The notes: generated from the letters alone by a model not told the origin. Positions 26,101 through 32,678 are shown, counted from the first letter of the stretch. The stretch is 64,000 nucleotides of DNA from Rhizobiales bacterium GAS188 (GCA_900104855.1 FNSS01000001.1:5828001-5892000); one strand, 5' to 3'. A program made the numbers and translations.

Positions 26101-27573
26101 GAGCCTCTCCGACTTGGATATCAACTCGAAGCGACCGTCGAGGTTGCCGATCGTCTCCGAGCTGCCGAGAACAAGAATGCCGCCCTCGCGCAGTGCGAAA
26201 TGGAAAAGCGAGACGACTTTCGCCTGTGCCTCCGGGCGCAGATAGATCAGAAGATTCCGACATGAAACCAGGTCGAGGCGTGAGAATGGCGGATCGGCCA
26301 GCACATCCTGTACCGTGAACACCACCGCCGCGCGCAGCTCAGGCAATACTCTGTAGCCTTGATCTTCCTTTGCGAAGAAGCGGGCAAGCCGCGCCGCCGA
26401 CACCTCCGCCGCGATCGTTTCCGGGTAAAGTCCCTCTCGAGCCCTCGCTACAGCGTCCGGGTCGACATCGGAGGCGAAGACCTGGAGCTTGACGTTGCGC
26501 TGCGCTGCCGTGATCTGCTCGCGGAAGAGCATGGCAAGCGAATAGGTTTCTTCCCCTGTGCTGCACCCCGCAACCCAGATACGGAGGGGGTGATCGGGCG
26601 CCTGTTTGCGGACAAGCTCCGGCACGATCTTTTCTGCCAAGAAATCGAACACTGCCGGATCGCGGAAGAAGCTCGTGACATTGATGAGCAAGTCCTTGGC
26701 AAGAAGGTCGAGCTCGCTTGTGTCGCTCCGCAGAAATTCGAGATACCGATCCACGTCGTCGGTCGCAATCGCGGCTATCGCCATGCGCCGCTCGATCCGG
26801 CGCTGCAGTGTCCCTTGCTTGTAAAGCGTGAAATCATGGGCCGTCTTCGTGCGAAGCAGGTCGATGATCTTCGGCAACCAATCTTGCGCGCCATCCGACG
26901 GCAGCAAGCCGTTTTGGGTGTGGGTGAGGCCCATTCGCCGGTCGTATGTGACGAGCGCTTCTGCAATCTTCGCTACCGGCAGCACAAGGTCCACCGCGCC
27001 CGTCATGATCGCGCTGCGCGGCATGCCATCAAAGCCGGCCTCGTCGGGATCCTGCGCGATGACAAGCCCGGATTTCTCCTTCACGGCTTTCAGCCCGAGG
27101 CTGCCATCGGCCCCTGTCCCGGAAAGGATCACGCAGATAGCGCGATCACCGCATTCCTCAGCCATGGAGTGCAGCAAGAAGTCGAAAGGGAGGCGCGCAC
27201 CATGGCGCGCCTGGGGTTGCGAGAGGCGCAGGGCGCCGTTGGCGACGGAGAGATAGGTAGCGGGCGGAATGACGTAAAGATGCTCGCACTCGAGCAGCAT
27301 TCCATCCGTCGCCTGGCGCACCGTCATCGCGGTGTAGCCGGCCAGCAGGTCGACCATCATGCTTTCGTGGGTCGGATCGAGATGCTGGACCAGGATGAAG
27401 GCCATGCCGTTGCTGGCCGGCAGTGCGCCAACCAGCTTCCGGCAGGCATCAAGACCGCCCGCCGAGGCACCTATGCCGACGACCGGAAAGTCCTGAGGGC
27501 CGCGCGCAGCCAAGGGGCGCCCGCCTGATCGCGGTCGGGCCGCCTTGGCCTGATGCGGACGGCTTCCTGACAT
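23131..27573 (-). CDS. CheB-CheR-PAS-histidine kinase-REC-REC-LuxR giant hybrid regulator
   Basis: 1480 residues from ATG 27573; the open frame extends to 27840 but the added N-terminus is unlike the family. Order: CheB methylesterase (~25-205, VVGIGASAGGLDACRKL); CheR methyltransferase (~230-490, LRIWVAGCSTGEETYSLAML); PAS-like segment; coiled coil (~690-770, repeated NEE/SLNEEL); second PAS (STDVATLFLDTNLNIRFF...ITERR); HisKA with SHDLRQPLQTLALL; HATPase (NALKYT, DTGIGIP, GLGLAIV); REC1 (VVEDD...LILADYNLP...LDKP); REC2 (VVDDD...LLIDAYLPG...IEKP); FixJ/LuxR HTH (LTARQRQIMEMVLAGHPSKN). The presence of both kinase and DNA-binding output in one chain suggests a self-contained one-protein two-component system. 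No membrane helix. Its input and target genes are unknown. Confidence 0.9.
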   Translation of the reverse strand: MSGSRPHQAKAARPRSGGRPLAARGPQDFPVVGIGASAGGLDACRKLVGALPASNGMAFILVQHLDPTHESMMVDLLAGYTAMTVRQATDGMLLECEHLYVIPPATYLSVANGALRLSQPQARHGARLPFDFLLHSMAEECGDRAICVILSGTGADGSLGLKAVKEKSGLVIAQDPDEAGFDGMPRSAIMTGAVDLVLPVAKIAEALVTYDRRMGLTHTQNGLLPSDGAQDWLPKIIDLLRTKTAHDFTLYKQGTLQRRIERRMAIAAIATDDVDRYLEFLRSDTSELDLLAKDLLINVTSFFRDPAVFDFLAEKIVPELVRKQAPDHPLRIWVAGCSTGEETYSLAMLFREQITAAQRNVKLQVFASDVDPDAVARAREGLYPETIAAEVSAARLARFFAKEDQGYRVLPELRAAVVFTVQDVLADPPFSRLDLVSCRNLLIYLRPEAQAKVVSLFHFALREGGILVLGSSETIGNLDGRFELISKSERLYRHIGRSRPGELNLSRISGDGVRSPARPGQGHAPSRQSALADLCRRLVMEAFAPAAVLINRKYECLYFLGPTDFYLKVAPGHPQHDLLALVREGIRTKLRSAIQLACQENTRIVVAGGRMKRNGDALSFSIAVQPVLSEGEELLLICFVDEPKHGRRRGHPTPPGDVARVAELEQELEATRTELQGAIRNLEISSEEQRAINEEALSVNEEFQSTNEELLTSKEELQSLNEELTALNSQLQETLERQRTTSNDLQNVLYSTDVATLFLDTNLNIRFFTPATKSLFSVIPSDVGRPLADLNSLSADGTLLADARTVLQTFVPIEREIEAQSGACYLRRILPYRTHDEGVEGVVITFADITERRHVADALEAAKRQADLANVAKSRFLAAASHDLRQPLQTLALLQGLLAKIVVGEKAQRLVAGIDETLGAMSGMLNTLLDINQIEAGTVRAELVGFPINDLLDRMRDEFTYHAQAQKLALRVVPCSLSIHSDPRLLEQMLRNLLSNALKYTRRGKVLLGCRRREGMLSIEIWDTGIGIPDEELQAIFEEYHQLDNAARERSRGLGLGLAIVRRLGNLLGHKVGVRSRPGQGSVFSVEVVLPAGEIAAHSEHRRHGFDGGIVEGVRRTGEILVVEDDPALRDLLELLLKDQGHHAISAPDGIAALELVARGTIRPDLILADYNLPNGLNGVQATAKLRERLHRQVPVIILTGDISTSALRDIALQPCVRLDKPVKLKELTRAIRRLLAISLSMPSVRAPHPTDTAGTAGRPLIFVVDDDSHIREGIRAVLEEDGLTVEDYADCEAFLDAYRPGGEACLLIDAYLPGMSGLELLERLSDAGHRLPAIMITGNSDVSMAVHAMKAGASDFIEKPIGRTELIASVERALEQSRDSSRLFAWRETAANHIAGLTARQRQIMEMVLAGHPSKNIAADLGISQRTVENHRASIMKKTGSKSLPALARLALAAAWIGADEPLVQREPSIGAARQIASR

Positions 27574-27920
27574 TCTGCGTTTGTTCTCTGAAGGCTGCCT
27601 CCCTGCCGGAAGCGTGGCGCATGCTATCATCGTTTCCGCGTCGCGGCGATTCACGGGAGGCATGGGGAGAGCGAGGCGACACGCCGAGCCGCCGGGTTCT
27701 CGGCGAAACAGAAGCCCCGCCATCATGGCGCGCTGTGACATAGCGATCCCGCTGCGACGCTTCGCCGCGGCCGATCGTGCAGCTTCTTGCGCGGCCGCTA
27801 TCTGCTGCTTGCGGAGCCGGCCTCGCATTTCCTGCCGCATCTTGCTTGGTGTGACATCGAGCCGGCGGCATCGGCAAGGGCCGATAAGGGGCGGGCAGCA
27901 CTAATCGATGAGCAAAGGAT

Positions 27921-27949
27921 CGCCCCGCGCCCAAAGGCAACGCGGGGCG
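27921..27949 (-). terminator. Hairpin terminator after the gene at 27967-28254
   Basis: Stem CGCCCCGCG / CGCGGGGCG (9 bp, 11-base loop) lies 18 bp after the stop. On the minus strand ATCCTTTGCTC follows, only a weak T-tract. It also separates this gene from the hybrid kinase gene. Confidence 0.6.
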
Positions 27950-27966
27950 TCGTCGTTCAAAGAAGC

Positions 27967-28254
27967 TTAACCCCGGTAAGAATGATAGTGCCGGGCGCCA
28001 TAGCGGTGGTAGCCATAGCGGTGATAGCCATAGCGGTGATAGCCATAGCGGTGGGTGTACCGGTGCCCAGTCACCCCGCCGCCTACGACCGCGCCAGCTC
28101 CGGCGCCTACGACTGCGCCCACCGGGCCGCCAACAATCGCACCGGCCGTTCCTCCCACAACTGCGCCACCCACGGCGCCTCGCTCAGTTGCCATTGCGGG
28201 TGCGGCGAAGGAAACCGCGGCGGTCAGAGCAATAATCATAACGGGAATTCGCAT
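27967..28254 (-). CDS. Small exported glycine-zipper protein with His/Tyr/Arg repeats
   Basis: 95 residues from ATG 28254 (AGGAGA 7 bases upstream). Signal peptide MRIPVMIIALTAAVSFAAPAMA (~1-22), then a glycine-zipper region AVGGAVVGGTAGAIVGGPVG that could insert in or associate with the outer membrane. The C-terminal tail is HRYTHRYGYHRYGYHRYGYH and further HR/YH pairs; the tail derives from 15-bp tandem DNA repeats (about 28000-28050). The tail could bind metals or be a surface adhesive, but this is not established. An exact EcfG promoter (N17) lies about 35 bp upstream, so it is probably a general-stress protein. Related glycine-zipper proteins are at 36944 and, more loosely, 60101. Confidence 0.75.
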   Translation of the reverse strand: MRIPVMIIALTAAVSFAAPAMATERGAVGGAVVGGTAGAIVGGPVGAVVGAGAGAVVGGGVTGHRYTHRYGYHRYGYHRYGYHRYGARHYHSYRG

Positions 28255-28287
28255 GAGAAATCTCCTTAAACTTGTCGATACTAGATA

Positions 28288-28313
28288 AACGCGCGCTGGA
28301 GCCCATTGGTTCC
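28288..28313 (-). promoter_or_regulatory. EcfG-type promoter (GGAAC-N17-CGTT) for 27967-28254
   Basis: Minus strand: GGAAC 28313-28309 and CGTT 28291-28288, spacer 17 bp, both exact; transcription would begin about 10 bases further, leaving a leader of roughly 25 bases. Confidence 0.65.
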
Positions 28314-28373
28314 TGCCCTCGACGTCGAAAGAGAGGGGATAATCGAAATCCTCGAGCCGACCGACGCAATGCT

Positions 28374-28583
28374 TCAATGGACCGACGTCGTCATGGCGAT
28401 CCGGATGGGCCTGAACGGATTGATTGGTGGCAGAGGAGCGTTCGAGTCGATCTTTCCGATCGCGATTGTCCGGCCCGGCATTTGCTGATGCAGCAAAGGT
28501 CGAGCTTGCGCACTTCCGATCGACAACGCGGTGATGGCAACAACTAATGCAGCCGCAGTCATGATGAGTTTGATATTGAACAT
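28374..28583 (-). CDS. Small exported hypothetical protein, 69 residues
   Basis: MFNIKLIMTAAALVVAITAL followed by SIGSAQA forms a clear signal peptide with AQA cleavage site (~27). The mature ~42 residues (RPLLHQQMPGRTIAIGKIDSNAPLPPINPFRPIRIAMTTSVH) contain no Cys and no recognised domain. The start ATG 28583 has GAAGGA upstream. The upstream region carries a CGCCAACTTGGC dyad (28655-28666) shared with the region before 30150. Probably periplasmic; function unknown. Confidence 0.65.
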   Translation of the reverse strand: MFNIKLIMTAAALVVAITALSIGSAQARPLLHQQMPGRTIAIGKIDSNAPLPPINPFRPIRIAMTTSVH

Positions 28584-28801
28584 TGTAGCGTCCTTCGTTT
28601 AACGCCGTTCCCAAGCTTGGATCACGTCGGTTCCACACTGCGCCGTGCGAAACTCGCCAACTTGGCAGAGTGCATTCAGGGCGTCCCATGAGAAACGTCT
28701 CGCACGCTCTCAACAGAAGCCGTGAAAGAAAGGCTGCGGTCCCGATCGGAATGGTGTTGGACGCGCTGAGCGGGCATTAATGCAGCCGATGCGCGGTGGA
28801 T

Positions 28802-29089
28802 CTAGCGCCACCAGCTTTGGCGCCATCGGCCACGATTGCGAACGAGCCTCACCAAGAGCAAAAGCAAAATAGCTCCGACCGTGGCATTTATGATCGCGGA
28901 GACGATTCCGTTTCCCAAATGAATGCCGATGCGGGGCAGAAGCCAATCGCCAATGAACGCACCGATAACTCCGACCACAAGATCGCCGATGAGTCCGAAT
29001 CCCGTTCCTCGCACAATTTGACCCGCCAGCCAGCCCGCAACGACGCCGACTACCAATATGACAACAAGGCTTTCGTTCGAGAGATACAT
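28802..29089 (-). CDS. GlsB/YeaQ/YmgE family stress-response membrane protein
   Basis: 95 residues. The hydrophobic pattern SLVVILVVGVVAGWLAGQIV, GFGLIGDLVVGVIGAFIGDW and GNGIVSAIINATVGAILLLLLVRLV gives three membrane helices with the family's conserved G.GFGLIGD..VG..GA..G. This is the transglycosylase-associated/YeaQ family, small inner-membrane proteins induced by stress; the molecular role is unknown. The C-terminus is basic and Trp-rich (RNRGRWRQSWWR). ATG 29089 follows CCGGAGCAG. No EcfG element was found upstream, so its promoter is not identified. Confidence 0.88.
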   Translation of the reverse strand: MYLSNESLVVILVVGVVAGWLAGQIVRGTGFGLIGDLVVGVIGAFIGDWLLPRIGIHLGNGIVSAIINATVGAILLLLLVRLVRNRGRWRQSWWR

Positions 29090-29161
29090 CGATCTGCTCC
29101 GGTCGCGATTGACCTTGCAAGGTAGCCCGATGCCCTTCTAAGTGCGGGCAAATCAGCGGGA

Positions 29162-29368
29162 TTAGAAGCTTTCTCGGATCCTACTCCCGGTTGGCCACGA
29201 ATCTAAATTCAGGTCCTGCTGTGACAGGCGCCGCTGCGAGCTTTCGTTGGCGATCTTTGCGCCTTCGACGGTGTTTTCGGCGAGTTTAAGGAGGTCGCGC
29301 ACCAGCTCATGCGCGGACTTGCTCTGCACGTATTTTGGATCAAACGGCGGCTTGCGTAGATCGGTCAT
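29162..29368 (-). CDS. Hypothetical protein, 68 residues
   Basis: Start ATG 29368: MTDLRKPPFDPKYVQSKSAH, ELVRDLLKLAENTVEGAKIANESSQRRLSQQDLNLD; the frame upstream adds 12 residues without a ribosome-binding site, whereas GAGGAGTGTTATC precedes this ATG. Hydrophilic, largely helical, no signal peptide. Not recognised. A pair of 12-bp direct repeats (29449-29479) is upstream and may be its control site. It sits in a run of similar tiny minus-strand genes. Confidence 0.6.
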   Translation of the reverse strand: MTDLRKPPFDPKYVQSKSAHELVRDLLKLAENTVEGAKIANESSQRRLSQQDLNLDSWPTGSRIRESF

Positions 29369-29448
29369 GATAACACTCCTCAGCCTCACAAGGCGGGAGC
29401 GCAAAAGCGTCTCTCGGTCACCGACGCCCCGGACAGTGCCGCTGCCAG

Positions 29449-29479
29449 TGATCGGCTCATGCTATGCTGATCGGCTCAT
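29449..29479. repeat. 12-bp direct repeat TGATCGGCTCAT around GCTATGC
   Basis: Exact copies at 29449-29460 and 29468-29479, period 19 bp (close to two helical turns), separated by GCTATGC. Position 80-110 bp upstream of the gene at 29162-29368 suggests a paired operator. Confidence 0.55.
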
Positions 29480-29613
29480 CTGGCAAGCCGGTACTTCTAC
29501 TCAGTGGCGCGCGTGAAGCTGACTTCCTGACGGTTCGGATGCGGCCGGGAAGGGCGTCGGCGGCGTCTTTGCCTCGTTGCTCGCGCCTGGTGCGCCGCCG
29601 TGCGTCCTCGCCT

Positions 29614-29805
29614 TCATGAAGTCTTCTTCCTCGTGGTCGGGGTCATTATCGCGATGAGGGGCTTGACCCCTTGAGGCGTCCTCGCGCGCTCATCTTCGGC
29701 AGGAGTGGCCTCGCCTTCCTCTTCGCGAAGCTCGTCCGTAACCGTCGCTGAGAGCTCGGGTTCCTTCTCGCGTCCAGCAACCTTCTCGGGCTTCGAATCG
29801 GCCAT
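29614..29805 (-). CDS. Small acidic hypothetical protein, 63 residues
   Basis: ATG 29805: MADSKPEKVAGREKEPELSA, TVTDELREEEGEATPAEDER, ARTPQGVKPLIAIMTPTTRKKTS. Strongly charged, Glu-rich and probably disordered; no membrane helix. I do not recognise a family. The open frame continues 300 bp upstream through the promoter and is not credible there. An exact EcfG promoter (N17) 35 bp upstream argues that it is a real stress-induced gene with a leader of ~25 bases. Confidence 0.6.
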   Translation of the reverse strand: MADSKPEKVAGREKEPELSATVTDELREEEGEATPAEDERARTPQGVKPLIAIMTPTTRKKTS

Positions 29806-29838
29806 CGCGTGCGCTCCCGTTCGTGAATGTTCAGAGGT

Positions 29839-29864
29839 AACGGCCAATCTGCGTGGTTGGTTCC
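29839..29864 (-). promoter_or_regulatory. EcfG-type promoter (GGAAC-N17-CGTT) for 29614-29805
   Basis: Minus strand GGAAC 29864-29860 and CGTT 29842-29839, exact, spacer 17 bp. Confidence 0.65.
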
Positions 29865-30021
29865 AGGGCGCAGGCACTGCCTCGCAAGAAGAAGCCTCGA
29901 CGCTGGGGCGCTGAGATGCGCTTTGGGTGGGTGGTTCAAGCTCGGTTACGTGAAGCTCGAGGATAGGCACGATTCGATCGTCATGACTCGGATCAGAGCG
30001 GGACCAAGTTGAGGAGGGGCG

Positions 30022-30046
30022 GGAACTAGCGAGCCGCGAAAACGTT
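30022..30046 (+). promoter_or_regulatory. EcfG-type promoter (GGAAC-N16-CGTT) for 30150-30359
   Basis: GGAAC 30022-30026 and CGTT 30043-30046, exact, spacer 16 bp, about 100 bp before ATG 30150. Confidence 0.65.
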
Positions 30047-30107
30047 TGCCTTGATATCCGCCTTTCGCCGCTGAAGCGGCGGTGAAGCTGACCGAGTCGT
30101 TCAATTC

Positions 30108-30118
30108 GCCAAGTTGGC
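30108..30118. promoter_or_regulatory. GCCAAGTTGGC dyad
   Basis: Perfect GCCAA-N-TTGGC dyad 32 bp before ATG 30150. The same dyad (GCCAACTTGGC with the leading CG) occurs at 28655-28666 upstream of the minus gene at 28374-28583. Possible shared operator. Confidence 0.4.
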
Positions 30119-30149
30119 AAACCGGTCGCTACGCGCGTGGAGCATCAAA

Positions 30150-30359
30150 ATGGCCATCAGAGACGATTTCGTTCGGCACCTCGAGGCCGAGATTGCCGAA
30201 ATCAAGCAACACCTCAAGCCACTGGAGTCCGGTGACATGATGATTAGACAAGGGCCGCCTGGCTTCATGGCCGACGTGACCGCCAGAGAAGTCAAGAACC
30301 TGAAGAATGCGATCACACGGATCGAGCCGGTCATCGCCCAATATCGCGGCAAAGAGTAA
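30150..30359 (+). CDS. Hypothetical protein, 69 residues
   Basis: ATG 30150: MAIRDDFVRHLEAEIAEIKQ, HLKPLESGDMMIRQGPPGFM, ADVTAREVKNLKNAITRIEPVIAQYRGKE. Two amphipathic helices flank a central loop (GPPG), and there are no membrane segments. The family is not one I can name, but similar short LEAEI..IK..L.PLESG...I.....G....DVT..E...LK..I..IE.VI.......... proteins occur in rhizobial stress clusters. Exact EcfG promoter and a dyad lie upstream. Confidence 0.65.
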   Translation: MAIRDDFVRHLEAEIAEIKQHLKPLESGDMMIRQGPPGFMADVTAREVKNLKNAITRIEPVIAQYRGKE

Positions 30360-30429
30360 CTGGCCGGCCCGCTCAAATCCCGGCGGCTGTGGCTGTGGGC
30401 GCTGATCACCCCCAGGGGAGTGGGTCTGA

Positions 30430-30475
30430 GTAGTTTCCGAGCCTGCACTCGGCGATCGCCCCTTCGCTATAAGGG
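30430..30475 (+). promoter_or_regulatory. Two-block promoter module, copy A (GTAGTTTCCG...GCTATAAG)
   Basis: GTAGTTTCCG 30430-30439; GCTAT starts exactly 36 bases after the first G (30466). It lies about 100 bp before the receiver gene at 30572. Confidence 0.65.
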
Positions 30476-30571
30476 GAATCGGCGGGTCGTCGATCGGACT
30501 GCGCCGCGTCGGAGCCGGACGATCAGATCGAAAGCTGGATCAACGAAGGGGGCCGGAGGTGAAGTGAATCC

Positions 30572-30937
30572 ATGAGAGCGCTCAGCGTCCTGGTGATGGA
30601 GGACGATGCCCTGATCGCCATGCTGTTAGCCGACGTGCTCGCGGAGTTGGGCTACGACGTTTGCGCGATCGAGGCCACCGAGGCGGGTGCGGTGGCCGCG
30701 GCTGCTCGATGCAGGCCGGACCTGATGATCGTCGACGCGCGGTTGGCCAGGGGGAGCGGCGTCTCGGCCGTCGACGCAATCCTCCGCGCCGGGTTCGTGC
30801 CGCATGTCTTCGTCAGTGGCGATGTTTTGAGCGTCCAGGCACTGAGGCCGGGCGCGGTAGTGATCCAGAAGCCTTTTCGTGAGCCCGACCTCGCTCGGGC
30901 CATTCAACGCGCGCTCGACGCCGCGCCCGCCTGTTAG
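30572..30937 (+). CDS. Stand-alone response regulator receiver protein
   Basis: 121 residues, one REC domain and nothing else: acidic pocket Glu10-Asp11-Asp12 (VMEDD), phosphoacceptor Asp55 (LMIVDARL), Ser82 (FVSGD) and Lys100 (VIQKPF). There is no output domain, so it acts by protein contact, for example as a phosphate sink, a modulator or a partner of an HWE/HisKA_2 kinase such as the one at 16492 (inference). GGAGGTGAAGTGAATCC precedes the ATG. It has its own two-block promoter. Members of this small REC class are common near rhizobial stress genes. Confidence 0.88.
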   Translation: MRALSVLVMEDDALIAMLLADVLAELGYDVCAIEATEAGAVAAAARCRPDLMIVDARLARGSGVSAVDAILRAGFVPHVFVSGDVLSVQALRPGAVVIQKPFREPDLARAIQRALDAAPAC

Positions 30938-31057
30938 AGTCCATCTCGAAACGGAGGGAAAGTTATGGTGGGGCGAGATGCGGTTTCAAACGGGTGCGGA
31001 AGCCGGATTGGACAGCCTCATTCGGATCCCGACTACCCGGAGCGAGGATGGACGGGA

Positions 31058-31525
31058 TCAGACCGATTGGAACGTCCTGCCTTTCATTTCGAAACGCGTC
31101 TTGAGCGTGAGCCCGGCCTCGGTAAGACTTGTGCCGATCATGACGAAGAGAAGATTGAGCTGCTCCCCGGAAAGGTGGGAGTTGCCGCGAACGTAATCGA
31201 CGAGAAGGAGAGCACCCAATCCAGCCGGCAATACCGCAGCAACGAGATCGATGATGGACACGTTTTGGCTGTGCCGCAATGCAGACATCAGGAGATAAAT
31301 CTGAGGTCCGAGATAGAGCAGTACCAGCCAGGGCGCCAGGTACTTGTACAGACCGACATCCGTCGAGTGCCAGTCCGGAAATTGCCAAAAGAAATAGCCG
31401 GCACCTATCGTGACCAGCAAGGCATATATCGTGCTGATCCATTCGTCGGAATAGCTCAGCGTGCGCCTGGAGCGCCGGACCTCGGCCGCCATCGAGGCTT
31501 GCTCATCGGACCTGTCGGCCATCAT
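31058..31525 (-). CDS. Four-helix membrane protein of unknown function
   Basis: 155 residues with four hydrophobic segments: ISTIYALLVTIGAGYFFWQF (~31-50), LYKYLAPWLVLLYLGPQIYL (~59-80), VSIIDLVAAVLPAGLGALLL (~89-108) and LNLLFVMIGTSLTEAGLTL (~123-141). The N-terminal 28 residues are charged and cytoplasmic. Not a family I recognise. ATGs at 31525 and 31522 both follow GAGGAGCATCTA. The gene converges with the receiver gene. No EcfG or two-block element upstream. Confidence 0.65.
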   Translation of the reverse strand: MMADRSDEQASMAAEVRRSRRTLSYSDEWISTIYALLVTIGAGYFFWQFPDWHSTDVGLYKYLAPWLVLLYLGPQIYLLMSALRHSQNVSIIDLVAAVLPAGLGALLLVDYVRGNSHLSGEQLNLLFVMIGTSLTEAGLTLKTRFEMKGRTFQSV

Positions 31526-31962
31526 TAGATGCTCCTCGGCAAGTTTCGAGCGATATTGGCGATATCCACGTCGATCGTTTTCAAAGCGGGGCCAGAGAGA
31601 CGGACAACGGGAACCATAATCGACCGAATGCCCTCCAAATTGAGCGGGCTAGCTCACTGTCGATGTTATAGTTGATGTCCGGCATTGCGTGCCTCTAAGG
31701 AAGAAACGCGCAACTTACCGTTTTGATCCGTGGCGCGTGTCGTACGCGATTGGTGCCCCGAAGTGGCCGGTGACTCCTAGAGCCTGATCCATAAGTCTGC
31801 GCCCTGTGCCATGCCCCAGCCCATCGCCGCGGCAGGAGTGCAGAGCCAATGAGGCGTCGTGTCGCCTGACGATTTGCGGTGTCCGCGACCATCCCGCTCG
31901 CGAGCGAGCATCACCAACTCGTCGTTGATGCTCAGCCAAGTTTCATCGTCGCGCCGCACGAC
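31526..31962. other. Intergenic region, no supported gene
   Basis: A minus-strand frame here (31777-32226) contains the plausible-looking stretch ETWLSINDELVMLARERDGR but overlaps the better supported gene at 32026 and its promoter. It may be a relic, but I cannot assign it. Nothing else seen. Confidence 0.35.
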
Positions 31963-31987
31963 GGAACCACCACCACCTCCGCGCGTT
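31963..31987 (+). promoter_or_regulatory. EcfG-type promoter (GGAAC-N16-CGTT) for 32026 and csbD-like gene
   Basis: GGAAC 31963-31967 and CGTT 31984-31987, exact, spacer 16 bp; start of transcription expected near 31995, about 30 bases before ATG 32026. Confidence 0.7.
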
Positions 31988-32025
31988 GCATCTAAGGGTT
32001 GGGCCTCATCAGGAGAGAAAATCCC

Positions 32026-32238
32026 ATGTCGAAGAAAGCTGCGGAACACCACAAAAAGGCAGCGGAACACGCCGCGCATGTCGCGCGGCACCACGGAGAA
32101 GCGGCCAAGCATCACGAGGCCGGACATCACGAGAAGGCGGCTCACCATGCTCACACAGCGATGGGCCATGCGTTTCACGCCAGAGGGCATGCTGAAGAAG
32201 CAGCGAAGGCGCATGCCGAGGAGCACGGCAAGAAATAG
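32026..32238 (+). CDS. His/Ala/Lys-rich small protein, 70 residues
   Basis: ATG 32026 with AGGAGA 10 bases upstream. The sequence is built of AAEHHKKAAEHAAHVARHHG-like heptads (HHxxAAxH), ending EEHGKK. At about 20 per cent His it would form an amphipathic helix with strong capacity for Ni/Cu/Zn or acid buffering. No signal peptide. Small AAEHH-type proteins of this sort occur in rhizobial stress clusters; no function is established. It is followed after 56 bp by the CsbD gene and likely co-transcribed from the EcfG promoter. Confidence 0.75.
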   Translation: MSKKAAEHHKKAAEHAAHVARHHGEAAKHHEAGHHEKAAHHAHTAMGHAFHARGHAEEAAKAHAEEHGKK

Positions 32239-32294
32239 CCCTGCGAACGAACCGGCTGATCGGTGGGTCAGTCATCCCAGCACAGGAGATCACG

Positions 32295-32495
32295 ATGGAT
32301 ACAGATCGCATCACGGGCGCGACCAAAGAGGCCAAAGGCGCCATCAAGGAGATGGCCGGCAAAATTACCGGCAATGAGAAGCTGAAAGCCGAGGGCAAAG
32401 CCGACAAGATCGCCGGCAAGGTCCAGAATGCTTTCGGGCAGGCGAAGGACAACCTGCGTGACGCCGTCAAAAGGGCGGACGAAGCGGGCGAATAA
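32295..32495 (+). CDS. CsbD family stress protein
   Basis: 66 residues: MDTDRITGATKEAKGAIKEM, AGKITGNEKLKAEGKADKIA, GKVQNAFGQAKDNLRDAVKR. The repeated GxxKExKGxxKExxGKxxGxxxLxxEGxxxKxxGxxQ pattern is diagnostic for CsbD, a hydrophilic general-stress protein family of unknown biochemical action. CACAGGAGATCACG precedes ATG. Downstream of the His-rich gene and probably in the same EcfG-driven transcript. Cytoplasmic. Confidence 0.92.
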   Translation: MDTDRITGATKEAKGAIKEMAGKITGNEKLKAEGKADKIAGKVQNAFGQAKDNLRDAVKRADEAGE

Positions 32496-32584
32496 ATCGA
32501 ATCTCCAATGAGTAGAGTCGTATTCGTCAGCCAGACGACGCTTCGCGCGGGTGTCGATTTCAAGAGCTGAGCGCAAGCCGCGCG

Positions 32585-32609
32585 GGAACCGTCGCGGCGC
32601 CAGCGCGTT
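32585..32609 (+). promoter_or_regulatory. EcfG-type promoter (GGAAC-N16-CGTT) for the 36-residue membrane peptide
   Basis: GGAAC 32585-32589 and CGTT 32606-32609, exact, spacer 16 bp. The transcript would start near 32616 and carry the hairpin at 32654 in its leader. Confidence 0.6.
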
Positions 32610-32653
32610 CGATCTTCGTCTATGGGAGGTTTCTTTATCTCTCCACAAACTCA

Positions 32654-32678
32654 GCCCCGCCTCGAAAGAGCGCGGGGT
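32654..32678 (+). repeat. Hairpin GCCCCGC-CTCGAAAGAG-CGCGGGG of the duplicated cassette
   Basis: Stem closes with one G-T pair; 18 bases of it are identical to 20787-20804, and it matches the minus-strand hairpin at 15376-15400. TTGAGCAGGCGCTATGCTG follows in this copy and at 15 kb, then ATG. Confidence 0.6.

Larger units (their letters stand above)
29806..30149. other. Divergent intergenic region with two EcfG-type promoters
   Basis: About 340 bp between the genes at 29614 (minus) and 30150 (plus). It holds one consensus EcfG element for each direction and a GCCAAGTTGGC dyad next to the plus gene. No ORF is supported. Confidence 0.5.

Noticed and set aside
27999-28060. CRISPR-like short repeats
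   Set aside because: The repeats are contiguous 15-bp coding repeats without spacers.
28584-28640. EcfG promoter for the gene at 28374-28583
   Set aside because: GGAAC and CGTT are both present on the minus strand but 25 bp apart, outside the allowed 16-17 spacing.
31777-32226. 149-codon minus-strand frame with plausible stretch ETWLSINDELVMLARERDGR
   Set aside because: Overlaps the His-rich gene and its exact EcfG promoter; the rest of the frame is meaningless. It might be a relic, but support is too weak to list.
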